A DNA stretch of 64,000 bases from Marinibaculum pumilum (GCF_042646425.1 NZ_JBHRTR010000031.1:310001-374000), one strand, 5' to 3'; positions 24,861 to 33,895 are shown, numbered from the stretch's first letter. Made by a program: numbers and translations. The notes: a model not told the origin generated them from the letters alone.

Positions 24861-26093
24861 TCAGGCCGCCTTCAGCTCGGCCATGTAGCTGGCCGCGGCG
24901 TCGGGATCGGCGAACCAGGGAAAGAAGTCGCGCGGATCGTCGAAGCCGTTGGCCATGCGATGCGCCAGCGCCGGGACCTGGCAGGCCGTGCCCATGATGT
25001 CGAGCACGAAGGGCGGCGGCGGCGACAGCAGCATGTTGGTCCAGGCCGTCACCCACTGCGCATAGTCCCAGTAGGCATCGAAGGTGCCCTGCATCCAGGC
25101 CGCGTCGTAGGGCCGGTCGCCGTGCGACAGGATCCGCTCCAGGTAGACCGCCGCCGCCTTCGCCGCGTTGTTCGAGCCCTGGCCGGTGATCGGGTCGTTC
25201 AGGCAGACGGTGTCGGCCAGGCCCAGCACCTGCGCGCCCGACGGCAGGGTGGCCACGGGGTGGCGGACGGTCGGCGGGAAGCGGCCCGACAGGATGCCGT
25301 TGTCGTCGGTCAGCGCCACCTCGCGGCAGCGCTCCGCCTCCCAGGGCAGGAAGGTCTCCAGGATCTTCTTCGAGGTGGCGAGATGCTGGTCGGGACTCTT
25401 CACGTCCCCCCAGCAGTCCATCGGCCCGCCGGGCACGCCTTCGAACACCATGATCTCGCACGGGCCCGTGGTGGTCAGGGCCGGGAAGACGAAATACTCG
25501 CCGACACCGGGGATCAGGTTGAAGCAGACCGCGGAATATTCCGGCCGCGGTGTCATGCCGGTCACATAGGTCAGCGCCAGTGCCCGCATCGGCTTGTCGT
25601 AGGGCGATTTGTCGGGGTCGCGCTCGAACAGGCGGCCGATCTCCCCCTTGCCGGAGGCGACGATCACCAGGTCGTCCTCGCGGGCATAGAGCTCCAGGTC
25701 GGAGATGCCCGCCTCCTTGATGATCATGGAGCCGCCCAGTTTCCGGAATTCGTCTATCCAGCGCGGGATCTTCACCCGCTGGTCGACCGAATAGGCGTTG
25801 CGGTCCAGCCGTCCGGCCCAGTCGATCGCCTTCTCGCCCGGCAGTTCCGGGTGGGGGACCATGAAGTTGATCCCCTCCACCGGCGGGCATTCCTCGGTCC
25901 AGAAGTCGATGCCCAGGTCGCGTTCGTGTTGCACCGCGTTAGCGAACATGCACTGGCTGGAGAGGACCTTGCCGGCGGCGATCTCTTCCGCCGTGCGGTT
26001 CTGGACGACACGGACCTGGTAGCCGTTCTTCAGCAGCCCCAGGCCCAGCTGCAGGCCGGACTGGCCGCCGCCGACGATGGTGATCCTGCGCAT
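24861..26093 (-). CDS. StyA-like FAD monooxygenase (styrene/indole epoxidase family)
   Basis: 410 residues. The FAD motif VGGGQSGLQLGLGLL starts at residue 7, and the StyA-specific segments KVLSSQCMF, FWTEECPPVEGINFMV and NDPITGQGSNNAA (near 300) are clear. With its reductase it would epoxidise an aromatic alkene or oxygenate indole-like compounds. True styrene operons also carry an isomerase and an aldehyde dehydrogenase; neither is here, so the natural substrate may differ. The ATG is preceded by an AGGCGAGGC-like site. An intergenic palindromic repeat separates it from the SDR gene upstream. Confidence 0.88.
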   Translation of the reverse strand: MRRITIVGGGQSGLQLGLGLLKNGYQVRVVQNRTAEEIAAGKVLSSQCMFANAVQHERDLGIDFWTEECPPVEGINFMVPHPELPGEKAIDWAGRLDRNAYSVDQRVKIPRWIDEFRKLGGSMIIKEAGISDLELYAREDDLVIVASGKGEIGRLFERDPDKSPYDKPMRALALTYVTGMTPRPEYSAVCFNLIPGVGEYFVFPALTTTGPCEIMVFEGVPGGPMDCWGDVKSPDQHLATSKKILETFLPWEAERCREVALTDDNGILSGRFPPTVRHPVATLPSGAQVLGLADTVCLNDPITGQGSNNAAKAAAVYLERILSHGDRPYDAAWMQGTFDAYWDYAQWVTAWTNMLLSPPPPFVLDIMGTACQVPALAHRMANGFDDPRDFFPWFADPDAAASYMAELKAA

Positions 26094-26145
26094 TGTTCTG
26101 CCTCGCCTGTTTGGTCTTCGCCTATTTGTTCTTCGTCTGATGTCT

Positions 26146-26237
26146 GTCGTTCTCGGGCCTGATCCGAGAATCCATTCCGCAAGCGGTGTGAAGCCTCGAG
26201 GCTGGCGGAATGGATCCCGGCTCTAGGCCGGGATGAC
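26146..26237. repeat. Palindromic intergenic repeat, copy A
   Basis: Made of nested hairpins: CTCGG/CCGAG arms at the left, then TCCATTCCGC paired with GCGGAATGGA, then CCCGG/CCGGG and the ending GGATGAC. The same parts occur in the same order at 28240-28348. It lies between two genes on the same strand. Such elements are common between genes of high-GC alphaproteobacteria. Confidence 0.7.
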
Positions 26238-26273
26238 GCCGGTGGATGGGGCCCGGCAGAGTTCGTGGCCGCT

Positions 26274-27050
26274 CTATTCCATGAGCAGCGGGATGGCCGG
26301 GTCCGCCCTTTCGGGGCCCATGGCGGTGTAGCCGCCGTCGACCCGGATATCGGTGCCGGTGATGAAGCCGGCCGCGTCGGAGCAGAGGAAGAGCACCGCG
26401 CCGGCGACTTCCTCCGGGTCGCCAGTGCGGCCCAGCAGGTGGAAAGGGGCGGCGACCCGGTCGGTCTTCGCCCGGTCGCCGCCGGTCAGCTCGTCCATGA
26501 TGTTGGACCAGGTCCAGCCGGGAGAGACGGCATTCACCCGGATCCCGTCCGGCGCCAGGTCCATCGCCTGGTTGCGGGTGAGCTGCAGGATCGCCGCCTT
26601 CGACACCGGATAGAGCCAGCGGCCGGTCTGTGCGACCCGGGAGGAGATCGAGCCGAAATTGACGATTGCGCCGCGGTTGCGCGCCAGCTCCTCTCGCGCG
26701 GCCTGCATCAGCATGACGGAGCCGACAATGTTGACGTCCAGCGCCTCCAGCCATTCGGCGCGGGTGGAATCGCGGCCATTGTCCAGATAGGTGCAGGCGA
26801 CGTTCACCAGGAAGTCGATGCGGCCGAAGCTGTCCTTCGTGGCCTGCACCAGGCCTGCGATCTGGTCGTTGTCGCGCAGGTCGGTCTGCCGGAAGGCGAT
26901 GCCGTCGGCGACCAGTGCCTCGCCCGCCTCGGTGGCGATATCGGCCGCCATCACCTTCGTGCCCGCCGCGCGGAACGCCGCGACGATCGCCGCGCCGATC
27001 TTCGTCGCGCCGCCGGGTACGATCGCCACCTTGCCGTCCAGCCCCTTCAT
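26274..27050 (-). CDS. Short-chain dehydrogenase/reductase
   Basis: 258 residues, classical SDR. GGATKIG (13-19) binds the cofactor; Ser134, Tyr147 and Lys151 (YPVSK) are the catalytic set; DIATEAGE suggests NAD preference through Asp37. NVAC replaces the usual NNAG at 83-86, an unusual variant. The tail GTDIRVDGGYTAMGPE is standard. It is divergent from the AraC regulator, and the shared promoter carries a direct repeat. It may be transcribed with the StyA-like gene, although a palindromic repeat lies between. Confidence 0.87.
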   Translation of the reverse strand: MKGLDGKVAIVPGGATKIGAAIVAAFRAAGTKVMAADIATEAGEALVADGIAFRQTDLRDNDQIAGLVQATKDSFGRIDFLVNVACTYLDNGRDSTRAEWLEALDVNIVGSVMLMQAAREELARNRGAIVNFGSISSRVAQTGRWLYPVSKAAILQLTRNQAMDLAPDGIRVNAVSPGWTWSNIMDELTGGDRAKTDRVAAPFHLLGRTGDPEEVAGAVLFLCSDAAGFITGTDIRVDGGYTAMGPERADPAIPLLME

Positions 27051-27111
27051 CAGACCGCTCCCCGTTCCTTTGCGTCGGGGAAAGGATCGGGGCGGGGCAG
27101 GGGACCGGCTA

Positions 27112-27144
27112 TCCGGATTCCGCAGTCAATGTCCGGATTGCGAA
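27112..27144 (+). promoter_or_regulatory. Direct-repeat operator, AraC-type
   Basis: TCCGGATT occurs at 27112-27119 and 27132-27139, each followed by a similar NCGNA. The 20-bp period is two helical turns, as in AraC-family sites. It lies in the divergent promoter region of the SDR and AraC genes. Confidence 0.5.
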
Positions 27145-27215
27145 TTTATTGTTACCAGCCGACGGACGGATTGTTACGCTTGTGTGGGAATTGCCGTTCC
27201 GGGACGGGAGCCGCC

Positions 27216-28217
27216 ATGACGGCCGAACAGTCCGTGCCGCTTGCCGGGCATATGCTGTTTCGCAGCCGCGACCTCGACGAGGCGCGCGACCGGGTGGCGC
27301 GCGTCTTCTGCCCGCACCGGCTGGAGACGATCGGCAGGGGCAGCCGGCTGGACGCGCGGCACCACCACTATCCGGGCGAGCGGCTGTCGCTGAACTATAT
27401 CGACTATGGCGCCAAGGCCCTGATCGCGCCGGGCGAGCTGCAGGATTTCTTCCTGCTGCAGATCCCGCTGTCGGGCAGTGCGGCGATCGTGAACGGCACC
27501 CAGGACTACTGCTCCCATCCCGGCCGTGCCGCGCTGCTGAACCCGCACCTGGCCACCCGCATGATCTGGGACGAGAACTGCCGCCAGGTGCTGGTGTGGA
27601 TCGAGCGGCAGGCGCTGGAGCGCTTCCTCGCCGAACAGAGCGGCGCGCCTTTGCGCCGGCCGCTGACCTTCCTGGGCGGCCTGGACATGACCCGGCCCGA
27701 AGGCGCGCGACTGCGGCGCCTGGTGATGCATCTGGTGGCGGAGGTCGATGCCGGCATTCCGAGCATCGGCACCGGCGGGCTGATGGGGCGCCAGATCGAG
27801 GCCGCGGTGATGGCCGGCCTGCTGGAAGCCGCCGCCCACGACCAGGGCGATGCCGCGGATGCCGGCGCCGCGTTGCCGCGGCAGGTCCGCCGGGCGGAGG
27901 CCTTCATCATGGCCAACCTGGAACAGGCACTCGCGCTGGAGGATATCGCACGGGCCGCCGGTGTCAGCATGCGCGGCCTGCAGCAGGGTTTCCGCGACCA
28001 TCGCGACACAACCCCGATGGCGTTCCTGCGCGACGCCCGCCTGGAGCGCGCCCATCGCGACCTGCAATCGGCCGCACCGGGCTGCAACGTCACCGCGGTG
28101 GCGCTGCGCTGGGGCTTCGCCCATCTGGGCCGCTTCGCGCAGGTCTACCGGGCGCGCTACGGCTGCAGCCCGGGGCAGACCCTGAATGCCGCCCGGGGAG
28201 CCGGGTTCGAAGGGTAG
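27216..28217 (+). CDS. AraC-family transcriptional regulator
   Basis: 333 residues. The N-terminal 200 residues are a cupin-like sensor of the AraC_binding_2 type (HHHYPGERLSLNYIDYG). The C-terminal 100 form two helix-turn-helix units: LEDIARAAGVSMRGLQQGFR and then VTAVALRWGFAHLGRFAQVYRARYG, a textbook AraC end. Regulators with this sensor often control aromatic or amine catabolism. It probably regulates the divergent SDR and perhaps the StyA-like genes. The ATG follows GGGACGGGAG. Confidence 0.9.
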   Translation: MTAEQSVPLAGHMLFRSRDLDEARDRVARVFCPHRLETIGRGSRLDARHHHYPGERLSLNYIDYGAKALIAPGELQDFFLLQIPLSGSAAIVNGTQDYCSHPGRAALLNPHLATRMIWDENCRQVLVWIERQALERFLAEQSGAPLRRPLTFLGGLDMTRPEGARLRRLVMHLVAEVDAGIPSIGTGGLMGRQIEAAVMAGLLEAAAHDQGDAADAGAALPRQVRRAEAFIMANLEQALALEDIARAAGVSMRGLQQGFRDHRDTTPMAFLRDARLERAHRDLQSAAPGCNVTAVALRWGFAHLGRFAQVYRARYGCSPGQTLNAARGAGFEG

Positions 28218-28239
28218 GGGCGGCGCCTCATTCTTACCC

Positions 28240-28348
28240 GTCACTCTCGGGCCTGACCCGAGAGTCCATTCCGCCGGCCCTGCGGAGCCTCGCCGCCGGC
28301 GGAATGGATCCTTGCCCCACAGAACTCACGTCTTGGGGCGAGGATGAC
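28240..28348. repeat. Palindromic intergenic repeat, copy B
   Basis: Second copy of the element at 26146-26237: CTCGGGCCTGACCCGAGAG hairpin, TCCATTCCGC ... GCGGAATGGA stem, then a third stem CTTGCCCC/TGGGGCGAG and the ending GGATGAC. The loop sequences differ between copies while the arms are kept. It lies between the convergent araC-type and grxD genes, where it could also serve as terminator. Confidence 0.7.
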
Positions 28349-28372
28349 AGGGCAGGTAGGGTCCGCCGCCGC

Positions 28373-28714
28373 TCAGGCCGCGCGTTCGGTCGGCACACCC
28401 TTGTCGTCGAGGTACTGCTGCAGCTCGCCGGTCTCGAACATCTCGCGGATGATGTCGCAGCCGCCGACGAACTCGCCCTTCACGTAGAGCTGCGGGATGG
28501 TCGGCCAGTTGGAGAATTCCTTGATGCCCTGGCGGATCTCCGGATCGGTCAGGACGTCGATGGAATTGAACTTCACGCCCATATGGTTGAGCACCTGGAC
28601 GACCACGGAAGAGAAGCCGCATTGCGGAAAGACCGGAGTGCCCTTCATGAACAGCATGACCGGGGCGGTCTCGATCTCCTGGCGGATACGCTCGTGGACG
28701 GTGTTCTCGCTCAT
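28373..28714 (-). CDS. grxD: Monothiol glutaredoxin Grx4
   Basis: 113 residues with the monothiol active site CGFS at 32-35 and the segments VMLFMKGTP before it and NWPTIPQLYVKGEFVGG after it. Grx4 holds a [2Fe-2S] cluster bridged with glutathione and delivers it to other proteins, often with BolA. The bolA-type gene lies just upstream on the same strand (57 bp), matching that partnership and the usual alphaproteobacterial order. Confidence 0.95.
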   Translation of the reverse strand: MSENTVHERIRQEIETAPVMLFMKGTPVFPQCGFSSVVVQVLNHMGVKFNSIDVLTDPEIRQGIKEFSNWPTIPQLYVKGEFVGGCDIIREMFETGELQQYLDDKGVPTERAA

Positions 28715-28771
28715 CTCGGATGTCCCTGCTGAAGTGTGTCGATGCGCCGGTGCGGGAGGTCTCTGGAAAGG

Positions 28772-29005
28772 TCAGTCCGGGGCATAGGTCTGCAGCGCCA
28801 GGGCGTGCAGGGCATCGCCCATGCGGCCCTGCAGCGCGGCATAGACCATCTGGTGCTGCTGCACCCGGGTCTTGCCTTTGAAGGCGGGGGAGGAGACATG
28901 GGCGGCATAATGGTCGCCGTCGCCGCGCAGGTCCTCGATCCGCACCTCGGCGTCGGGGATCCCCTGCCGGATCAGCTGCTCGATCTCGCCCGCACTCATC
29001 GCCAT
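28772..29005 (-). CDS. BolA-family protein
   Basis: 77 residues, the size of the short BolA/YrbA type. It contains IEQLIRQGIPDAEVRIED and the family segment GKTRVQQHQMVYAALQGRM with the conserved His. BolA-like proteins form cluster-bearing heterodimers with Grx4, whose gene follows. I chose the first of two near ATGs because GGCGGGG lies 9-10 bp before it. Confidence 0.88.
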   Translation of the reverse strand: MAMSAGEIEQLIRQGIPDAEVRIEDLRGDGDHYAAHVSSPAFKGKTRVQQHQMVYAALQGRMGDALHALALQTYAPD

Positions 29006-29057
29006 CGCAAGTCCCCGCCTTTCGTCCGTTCCTGAACCTGTTCCACCCGGGCCTGGG

Positions 29058-31289
29058 CTAGCGCGCCATGTAGCCGGGCAGCCAGCCTTCATGCACATCG
29101 GCCAGCGCGTCGACGGATATGGTGAACGCATCCGTCACAGTCAATTTCGCGTCCGTCACCCGACCGATGGCTGTCACCGGCACCTCGGCCGCCGCTGCAG
29201 CCTGCTGCACGGTCTCCGCCAGGTCCGTTGGCACTGCCAGCAGGTAGCGGGCCTGGTCCTCACCGAACGCCCAGGCCGCCAGGCGCGCCTTGTCCGACCC
29301 CGGGTCGATGCCGGCCGGCCGGTCCAGCGCCGCGCCGCGGCCGCCGGCCATCGCCATCTCCGCGACCGCCACCAGCAGGCCGCCGTCGGACAGGTCGTGG
29401 CAGGTGTCGACACCCAGCTCCGCGATCGTCCGGCGTACGAAATCGCCGTTTCGCCGCTCCGCCTGCAGGTCGACCGGCGGCGGCGGGCCCGCCTCCTGGC
29501 CCAGCACCTCGCGCAGATAGAGCGACTGGCCCAGATGGCCCCGGCTCTCGCCGACCAGCAGCAGGATATCGCCGTCCCGCTTCAGCGCGACGGAGGCGGT
29601 GCGCGCCAGGTCGTCGATCACACCGACCGCGCCGATCGCCGGAGTGGGCAGGATCGCCCGGCCGTCGGTTTCGTTGTAGAGGGAGACATTGCCGCTGACG
29701 ACCGGGAAGTCGAGCGCCAGGCAGGCGGCCTTCATGCCCTGGATGCAGCCGACGAACTGGCCCATCACCTCCGGCCGTTCCGGATTGCCGAAGTTCATGT
29801 TGTCGGTGACCGCGCGCGGCAGGGCGCCGACCGCATTCAGGTTGCGCCAGGCCTCCGCCACCGCCTGCGCGCCGCCGGTCTCCGGATGCGCGCGGCAGTA
29901 GCGCGGCGTGCAGTCGGTGGTCATCGCCAGGCCGCGGCCCGGCCGGCCGCCGGTGGCGGAGCCATGGATGCGCACCACGGCCGCGTCGCCGCCCGGACGC
30001 TGCACGGTGTCGGCCATCACCGTGTGGTCGTACTGCTCCCAGATCCAGCGCCGGCTGGCGATGTCCGGGCAGCCCATCAGGGTGCGCAGCGCATCCTCCA
30101 GGCCGCCCGGCGCCTCCGGCGGCTCGACGGAGGCGGGCGGCGGGGTCGGCACCCAGGGGCGGTCGTATTCCGGCGAGGCCTTGGCCAGCGGGTCGATCGG
30201 CAGGTCGCCGACGGTGTCGCCGTGGAAGCGCAGCACCATCCGGCCGGTATCGGTCAGATGGCCGATCACGGCGAAGTCCAGCTCCCACTTGCGGAAGATC
30301 GCCTCGGCCTCCGCCTCGCGGCCCTGCGCCAGGACCATCAGCATACGTTCCTGGCTTTCCGACAGCATCATCTCGTAGGGGGTCATGCCCGTCTCGCGGC
30401 AAGGCACCCGGTCCAGGTCGAGCGCGATGCCGACCCCGCCGGAGGAGGCCATCTCGAACGACGACGAGGTCAGTCCTGCCGCGCCCATGTCCTGGATCGC
30501 CACGATCGCGTCGGTCGCCATCAGTTCCAGGCAGGCCTCGATCAGCAGCTTCTCGGTGAACGGGTCGCCGACCTGCACTGTCGGCCGTTTCTCCTCCGCA
30601 TCCTCGGAGAATTCCGCCGACGCCATGGTGGCGCCGTGGATGCCGTCGCGGCCGGTCTTCGACCCGACATAGACCACGGCATTGCCGATGCCGCTGGCGC
30701 GTGCGGTGAAGATCCGGTCGGCGGGCGCGATGCCGACGGTCATGGCATTGACCAGGATGTTGCCGTTATAGCTGTCGTGGAAGTTCACCTCGCCGCCGAC
30801 CGTCGGCACGCCCACGCAATTGCCGTAGCCACCGATGCCGGCAACGACGCCGCGCAGCAGGTGGCGGGTCTTCGGATGGTCCGGGCTGCCGAAGCGCAGG
30901 GCGTTCAGGTTGGCGACGGGCCGCGCGCCCATGGTGAAGACGTCGCGCAGGATGCCGCCGACCCCGGTCGCCGCGCCCTGATAGGGCTCGATAAACGACG
31001 GGTGATTGTGGCTTTCCATCTTGAAGATCGCCGCCAGCCCTTCGCCGATGTCGATCACGCCGGCATTCTCGCCGGGGCCGTGGATCACCCAGGGCGCCTT
31101 CGTCGGCAGTTCCTTCAGCCAGCGCTTGGACGACTTGTAGGAGCAATGCTCCGACCACATGACAGAAAAGATGCCGAGTTCCAGCAGGTTCGGCGCGCGG
31201 CCCATGATCTCCAGCACGCGGGCATACTCGGCCTCGGTCAGGCCGTGCTCGCGCACAATTTCCGGGGTCACTTCGGCGGCGGCGGTCAC
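29058..31289 (-). CDS. purL: Phosphoribosylformylglycinamidine synthase subunit II
   Basis: 743 residues, the small PurL type. It makes FGAM from FGAR with ATP and ammonia delivered by PurQ. Seen: FSVMWSEHCSYKSSK near 41-55, KMESHNHPSFIEPYQGAATGVGG near 90 with the catalytic His region, and DMGAAGLTSSS in the second half. This form needs PurQ and PurS, both encoded directly upstream. It overlaps purQ by 4 bp. Confidence 0.97.
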   Translation of the reverse strand: MTAAAEVTPEIVREHGLTEAEYARVLEIMGRAPNLLELGIFSVMWSEHCSYKSSKRWLKELPTKAPWVIHGPGENAGVIDIGEGLAAIFKMESHNHPSFIEPYQGAATGVGGILRDVFTMGARPVANLNALRFGSPDHPKTRHLLRGVVAGIGGYGNCVGVPTVGGEVNFHDSYNGNILVNAMTVGIAPADRIFTARASGIGNAVVYVGSKTGRDGIHGATMASAEFSEDAEEKRPTVQVGDPFTEKLLIEACLELMATDAIVAIQDMGAAGLTSSSFEMASSGGVGIALDLDRVPCRETGMTPYEMMLSESQERMLMVLAQGREAEAEAIFRKWELDFAVIGHLTDTGRMVLRFHGDTVGDLPIDPLAKASPEYDRPWVPTPPPASVEPPEAPGGLEDALRTLMGCPDIASRRWIWEQYDHTVMADTVQRPGGDAAVVRIHGSATGGRPGRGLAMTTDCTPRYCRAHPETGGAQAVAEAWRNLNAVGALPRAVTDNMNFGNPERPEVMGQFVGCIQGMKAACLALDFPVVSGNVSLYNETDGRAILPTPAIGAVGVIDDLARTASVALKRDGDILLLVGESRGHLGQSLYLREVLGQEAGPPPPVDLQAERRNGDFVRRTIAELGVDTCHDLSDGGLLVAVAEMAMAGGRGAALDRPAGIDPGSDKARLAAWAFGEDQARYLLAVPTDLAETVQQAAAAAEVPVTAIGRVTDAKLTVTDAFTISVDALADVHEGWLPGYMAR

Positions 31290-31975
31290 GACAGATGCTC
31301 CACGGCGGCGTCGAACATGGCACGGCCGTCCGCGCCGCCCAGCATCGCGTCCGCCAGGCGTTCGGGGTGCGGCATCATGCCGAGAATGCGGCCGCTCGGG
31401 TCGCAGATGCCGGCGATGTCGTCGAGCGACCCGTTCGGGTTCGCCGCCGGGCCGCGCGCGCCCTCCGCGGTGACATAGCGGAACACCACGCGGCCCTCGC
31501 CCTGCAGTTCGGCCAGGGTCTCGTCGTCGGCGTAGAAATTGCCGTCGTGATGGGCGACCGGGATGCGGATCACCGTGCCGGCATTGTAGCGCGACGTGAA
31601 TGGCGCCGTGCTGCGCTCCACCTTCAGGTGCACGTCGCGGCAGACGAAGCGCTGGCTGGCATTGCGCAGCAGGGCGCCGGGCAGCAGGCCGGCCTCCTGC
31701 ACGATCTGGAAGCCGTTGCAGATCGCCAGCACCGGCGTGCCGGCGCGGGCGCGGGCGACGACTTCCCGCATGATCGGCGAGTGCGCGGCGATGGCGCCGC
31801 AGCGCAGATAGTCGCCGTAGGAGAAGCCGCCCGGCACCACGATCAGGTCCAGCGCGGGCAGCTGGGTCTCGCCATGCCAGACCATCGTCGTCGGCCGGCC
31901 GGTGCTCTGTTCCAGGGCGACCGCCACGTCGCGGTCGCAGTTGGAGGCGGGGAAGACGATCACGCCAGCTTTCAT
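31286..31975 (-). CDS. purQ: Phosphoribosylformylglycinamidine synthase subunit I (glutaminase)
   Basis: 229 residues, a class I glutamine amidotransferase. It starts MKAGVIVFPASNCDRD. The nucleophile is in PVLAICNGFQIVQEAG, and the His-Glu pair lies in GMMPHPERL near the end. It frees ammonia from glutamine for PurL. It is coupled to purL by an ATGA overlap and follows purS by 54 bp. Confidence 0.97.
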   Translation of the reverse strand: MKAGVIVFPASNCDRDVAVALEQSTGRPTTMVWHGETQLPALDLIVVPGGFSYGDYLRCGAIAAHSPIMREVVARARAGTPVLAICNGFQIVQEAGLLPGALLRNASQRFVCRDVHLKVERSTAPFTSRYNAGTVIRIPVAHHDGNFYADDETLAELQGEGRVVFRYVTAEGARGPAANPNGSLDDIAGICDPSGRILGMMPHPERLADAMLGGADGRAMFDAAVEHLS

Positions 31976-32029
31976 GGGGCGTCCGTTCGCTGCCGGAAAG
32001 TAGGAGGGGAGGGGCCGAGCCGCTGCGAC

Positions 32030-32275
32030 TCAGGGGGCATCGATCTCGATGGCGTAGCTCTCGACCACCGGGTTGGCCAGCAGCCGGTCACACATCTCCT
32101 TCACCGCCGCCTCCGCCGCGTCCCGGTCCTCATAGCCCAGGTCGATGTCGAAGAACTTGCCCTGGCGGACATCGCCGACCTGGTCGAAGCCCAGGCTGTG
32201 CAGGGCATGGTTGATCGCCCGCCCCTGCGGGTCCAGGACGCCTGGTTTCAGGGTGACATGCACGCGCGCCTTCAT
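32030..32275 (-). CDS. purS: Phosphoribosylformylglycinamidine synthase subunit PurS
   Basis: 81 residues starting MKARVHVTLKPGVLDPQGRA, the PurS hallmark. It bridges PurL and PurQ in the FGAM synthase complex. Lies between purC and purQ. The 84-bp gap to purC contains a CCCCGGGG-type hairpin. Confidence 0.95.
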   Translation of the reverse strand: MKARVHVTLKPGVLDPQGRAINHALHSLGFDQVGDVRQGKFFDIDLGYEDRDAAEAAVKEMCDRLLANPVVESYAIEIDAP

Positions 32276-32359
32276 GGGCCGACCTGCCTTCCGGTTGCCG
32301 GCGCCGTCGAAGACCCCGGGGTGGACCCCCGGGCGCCCCGGGACGGGGCGGGCGGCCGG

Positions 32360-33124
32360 TTACTGCATGGTGCTGGGGCCGGGCATATCGCGGGGGCCGC
32401 TTTCAGGCAAGATGCCAAGTCGCCGGGCGACCTCCTGATAGGCTTCGGCCACATTGCCCAGGTCCCGGCGGAAGCGGTCCTTGTCCATCCGTTCGTTGGT
32501 CTGGATGTCCCACAGGCGGCACGAATCGGGGCTGATCTCGTCGGCCAGCATGATCCGCATCTCGTCGCCATGCCAGTAGCGGCCGAACTCCAGCTTGAAG
32601 TCGACCAGGCGGATGCCGATGCCCAGGAACAGCCCGGACAGGAAGTCGTTCACCCGCAGCGCCAGGTGCATCAGCTCGTCCAGCTCGTGCGTGTTCGACC
32701 AGCCGAAGGCGGTAATATGTTCCTCGGTGACCATCGGGTCGCCGAGCTCGTCGCTCTTCAGGTAGAACTCGATGATCGAGCGGGGCAGCTGCGTGCCCTC
32801 GGCGACGCCGAGCCGCTTCGACAGCGAGCCGGCGGCGACGTTCCGCACCACGACCTCCAGCGGGATGATCTCCACCTCCTTGATCAGCTGCTCGCGCATG
32901 TTCAGGCGGCGGACGAAGTGGGTGGGGATGCCGATATCGTTCAGCCGGGTCATCAGATATTCCGAGATCCGGTTGTTCAGCACGCCCTTGCCGGTGATCG
33001 TGGCCTTCTTCTGGTTGTTGAACGCGGTGGTGTCGTCCTTGAAGTACTGCACCAGGGTTCCGGGTTCCGGACCCTCGTAGAGCACCTTGGCTTTTCCTTC
33101 GTAGACGCGGCGGCGGCGGGACAT
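32360..33124 (-). CDS. purC: Phosphoribosylaminoimidazole-succinocarboxamide synthase
   Basis: 254 residues. It joins CAIR with aspartate in step 8 of IMP synthesis. Motifs: YEGKAKVLYEG at the start, YFKDDTTAFN, RNVAAGSLSKRLG, and the ATP/metal segment RLVDFKLEFGR followed by LADEISPDSCRLW. The ATG at 33124 has AGGA about 8 bp upstream; the frame stays open further upstream without homology. First gene of the purC-purS-purQ-purL-bolA-grxD run. Confidence 0.96.
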   Translation of the reverse strand: MSRRRRVYEGKAKVLYEGPEPGTLVQYFKDDTTAFNNQKKATITGKGVLNNRISEYLMTRLNDIGIPTHFVRRLNMREQLIKEVEIIPLEVVVRNVAAGSLSKRLGVAEGTQLPRSIIEFYLKSDELGDPMVTEEHITAFGWSNTHELDELMHLALRVNDFLSGLFLGIGIRLVDFKLEFGRYWHGDEMRIMLADEISPDSCRLWDIQTNERMDKDRFRRDLGNVAEAYQEVARRLGILPESGPRDMPGPSTMQ

Positions 33125-33475
33125 ATGGCGAATCCTGATCGTTGCTGCGCGCATCGCGGCCCGGCCGCCGGCGCCGGCCGCGCATCGCACGGTCTCGACA
33201 TGCCGGGGCGGCGCTGACGCGGCACACGGGTAAACAAAGCCGGCAATCCAATCGGAATGTTCCGACCAGACCACCGGCATCAAATCATAATGGCATTTCG
33301 ACGCCGCCGGCACAAGGCTCCGGCGCCGGCGCGACAGCCGCCCAGGCGCACAGCATATGCTTGATTTGCTGCGGCCTGCGGGATATGGCACACCAGCCTT
33401 CAGGTCCAGTTTCAGGCCCGGCCCGGCGCGCGGCAAAAATGATCGCGCGCGGCCGGCTCTCAGCGGGAGTGTTTC
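33125..33475. other. Divergent intergenic region purC / DUF1476
   Basis: About 350 bp with no gene. It contains an AT-richer patch (around 33240-33300) that probably holds the purC promoter and sequence before the DUF1476 gene. I see no clear PurR box or riboswitch. Confidence 0.5.
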
Positions 33476-33799
33476 ATGTCCACATTCGACGAGCGCGAAA
33501 AGGGGTACGAGGCCAAGTACGTCCACGACGAGGCCACGACCTTCAAGATCATGTCCCGCCGCAACAAGCTTCTCGGCCTTTGGGTCGCGGAGCGGATGGG
33601 CAAGTCGGGTGCGGATGCCGAGGCCTATGCCAAGGAGGTCGTGATGGCCGACCTGGACGAGCCCGGCGAGGAGGACGTCTTCCGCAAGGTCCGCGGCGAC
33701 CTGGACAAGACGGCGGCGCATGTCACCGACAACGAGATCCGTCGCCAGATGGCGGACCTGCTTGTCACGGCCCGGCAGCAGATCCTGGAAAGCAAGTAG
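33476..33799 (+). CDS. DUF1476 protein, F1-ATPase zeta-subunit type
   Basis: 107 residues, starting MSTFDEREKGYEAKYVHDE and containing FKIMSRRNKLLGLWVAE, the DUF1476 signature. In Paracoccus the homologue is the zeta subunit, which inhibits ATP hydrolysis by F1Fo-ATPase through its N-terminus. In other alphaproteobacteria inhibition is weaker, so function here is inferred. The position next to purC is frequent in this class. Confidence 0.88.
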   Translation: MSTFDEREKGYEAKYVHDEATTFKIMSRRNKLLGLWVAERMGKSGADAEAYAKEVVMADLDEPGEEDVFRKVRGDLDKTAAHVTDNEIRRQMADLLVTARQQILESK

Positions 33800-33895
33800 G
33801 CGCCTCCCGGCCCGCTCTGCCCGCCGATCCCGGGTCCGGCGGTTCCGGACCCGTCGATCAGATCTGTGCCGGTGCGCCAAGCCGCCGGGGGCCGG

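Noticed and set aside
29091..31478. A 795-residue open frame on the plus strand
   Set aside because: It is the antisense shadow of purL and has the low-complexity His/Arg/Gln composition typical of such shadows.
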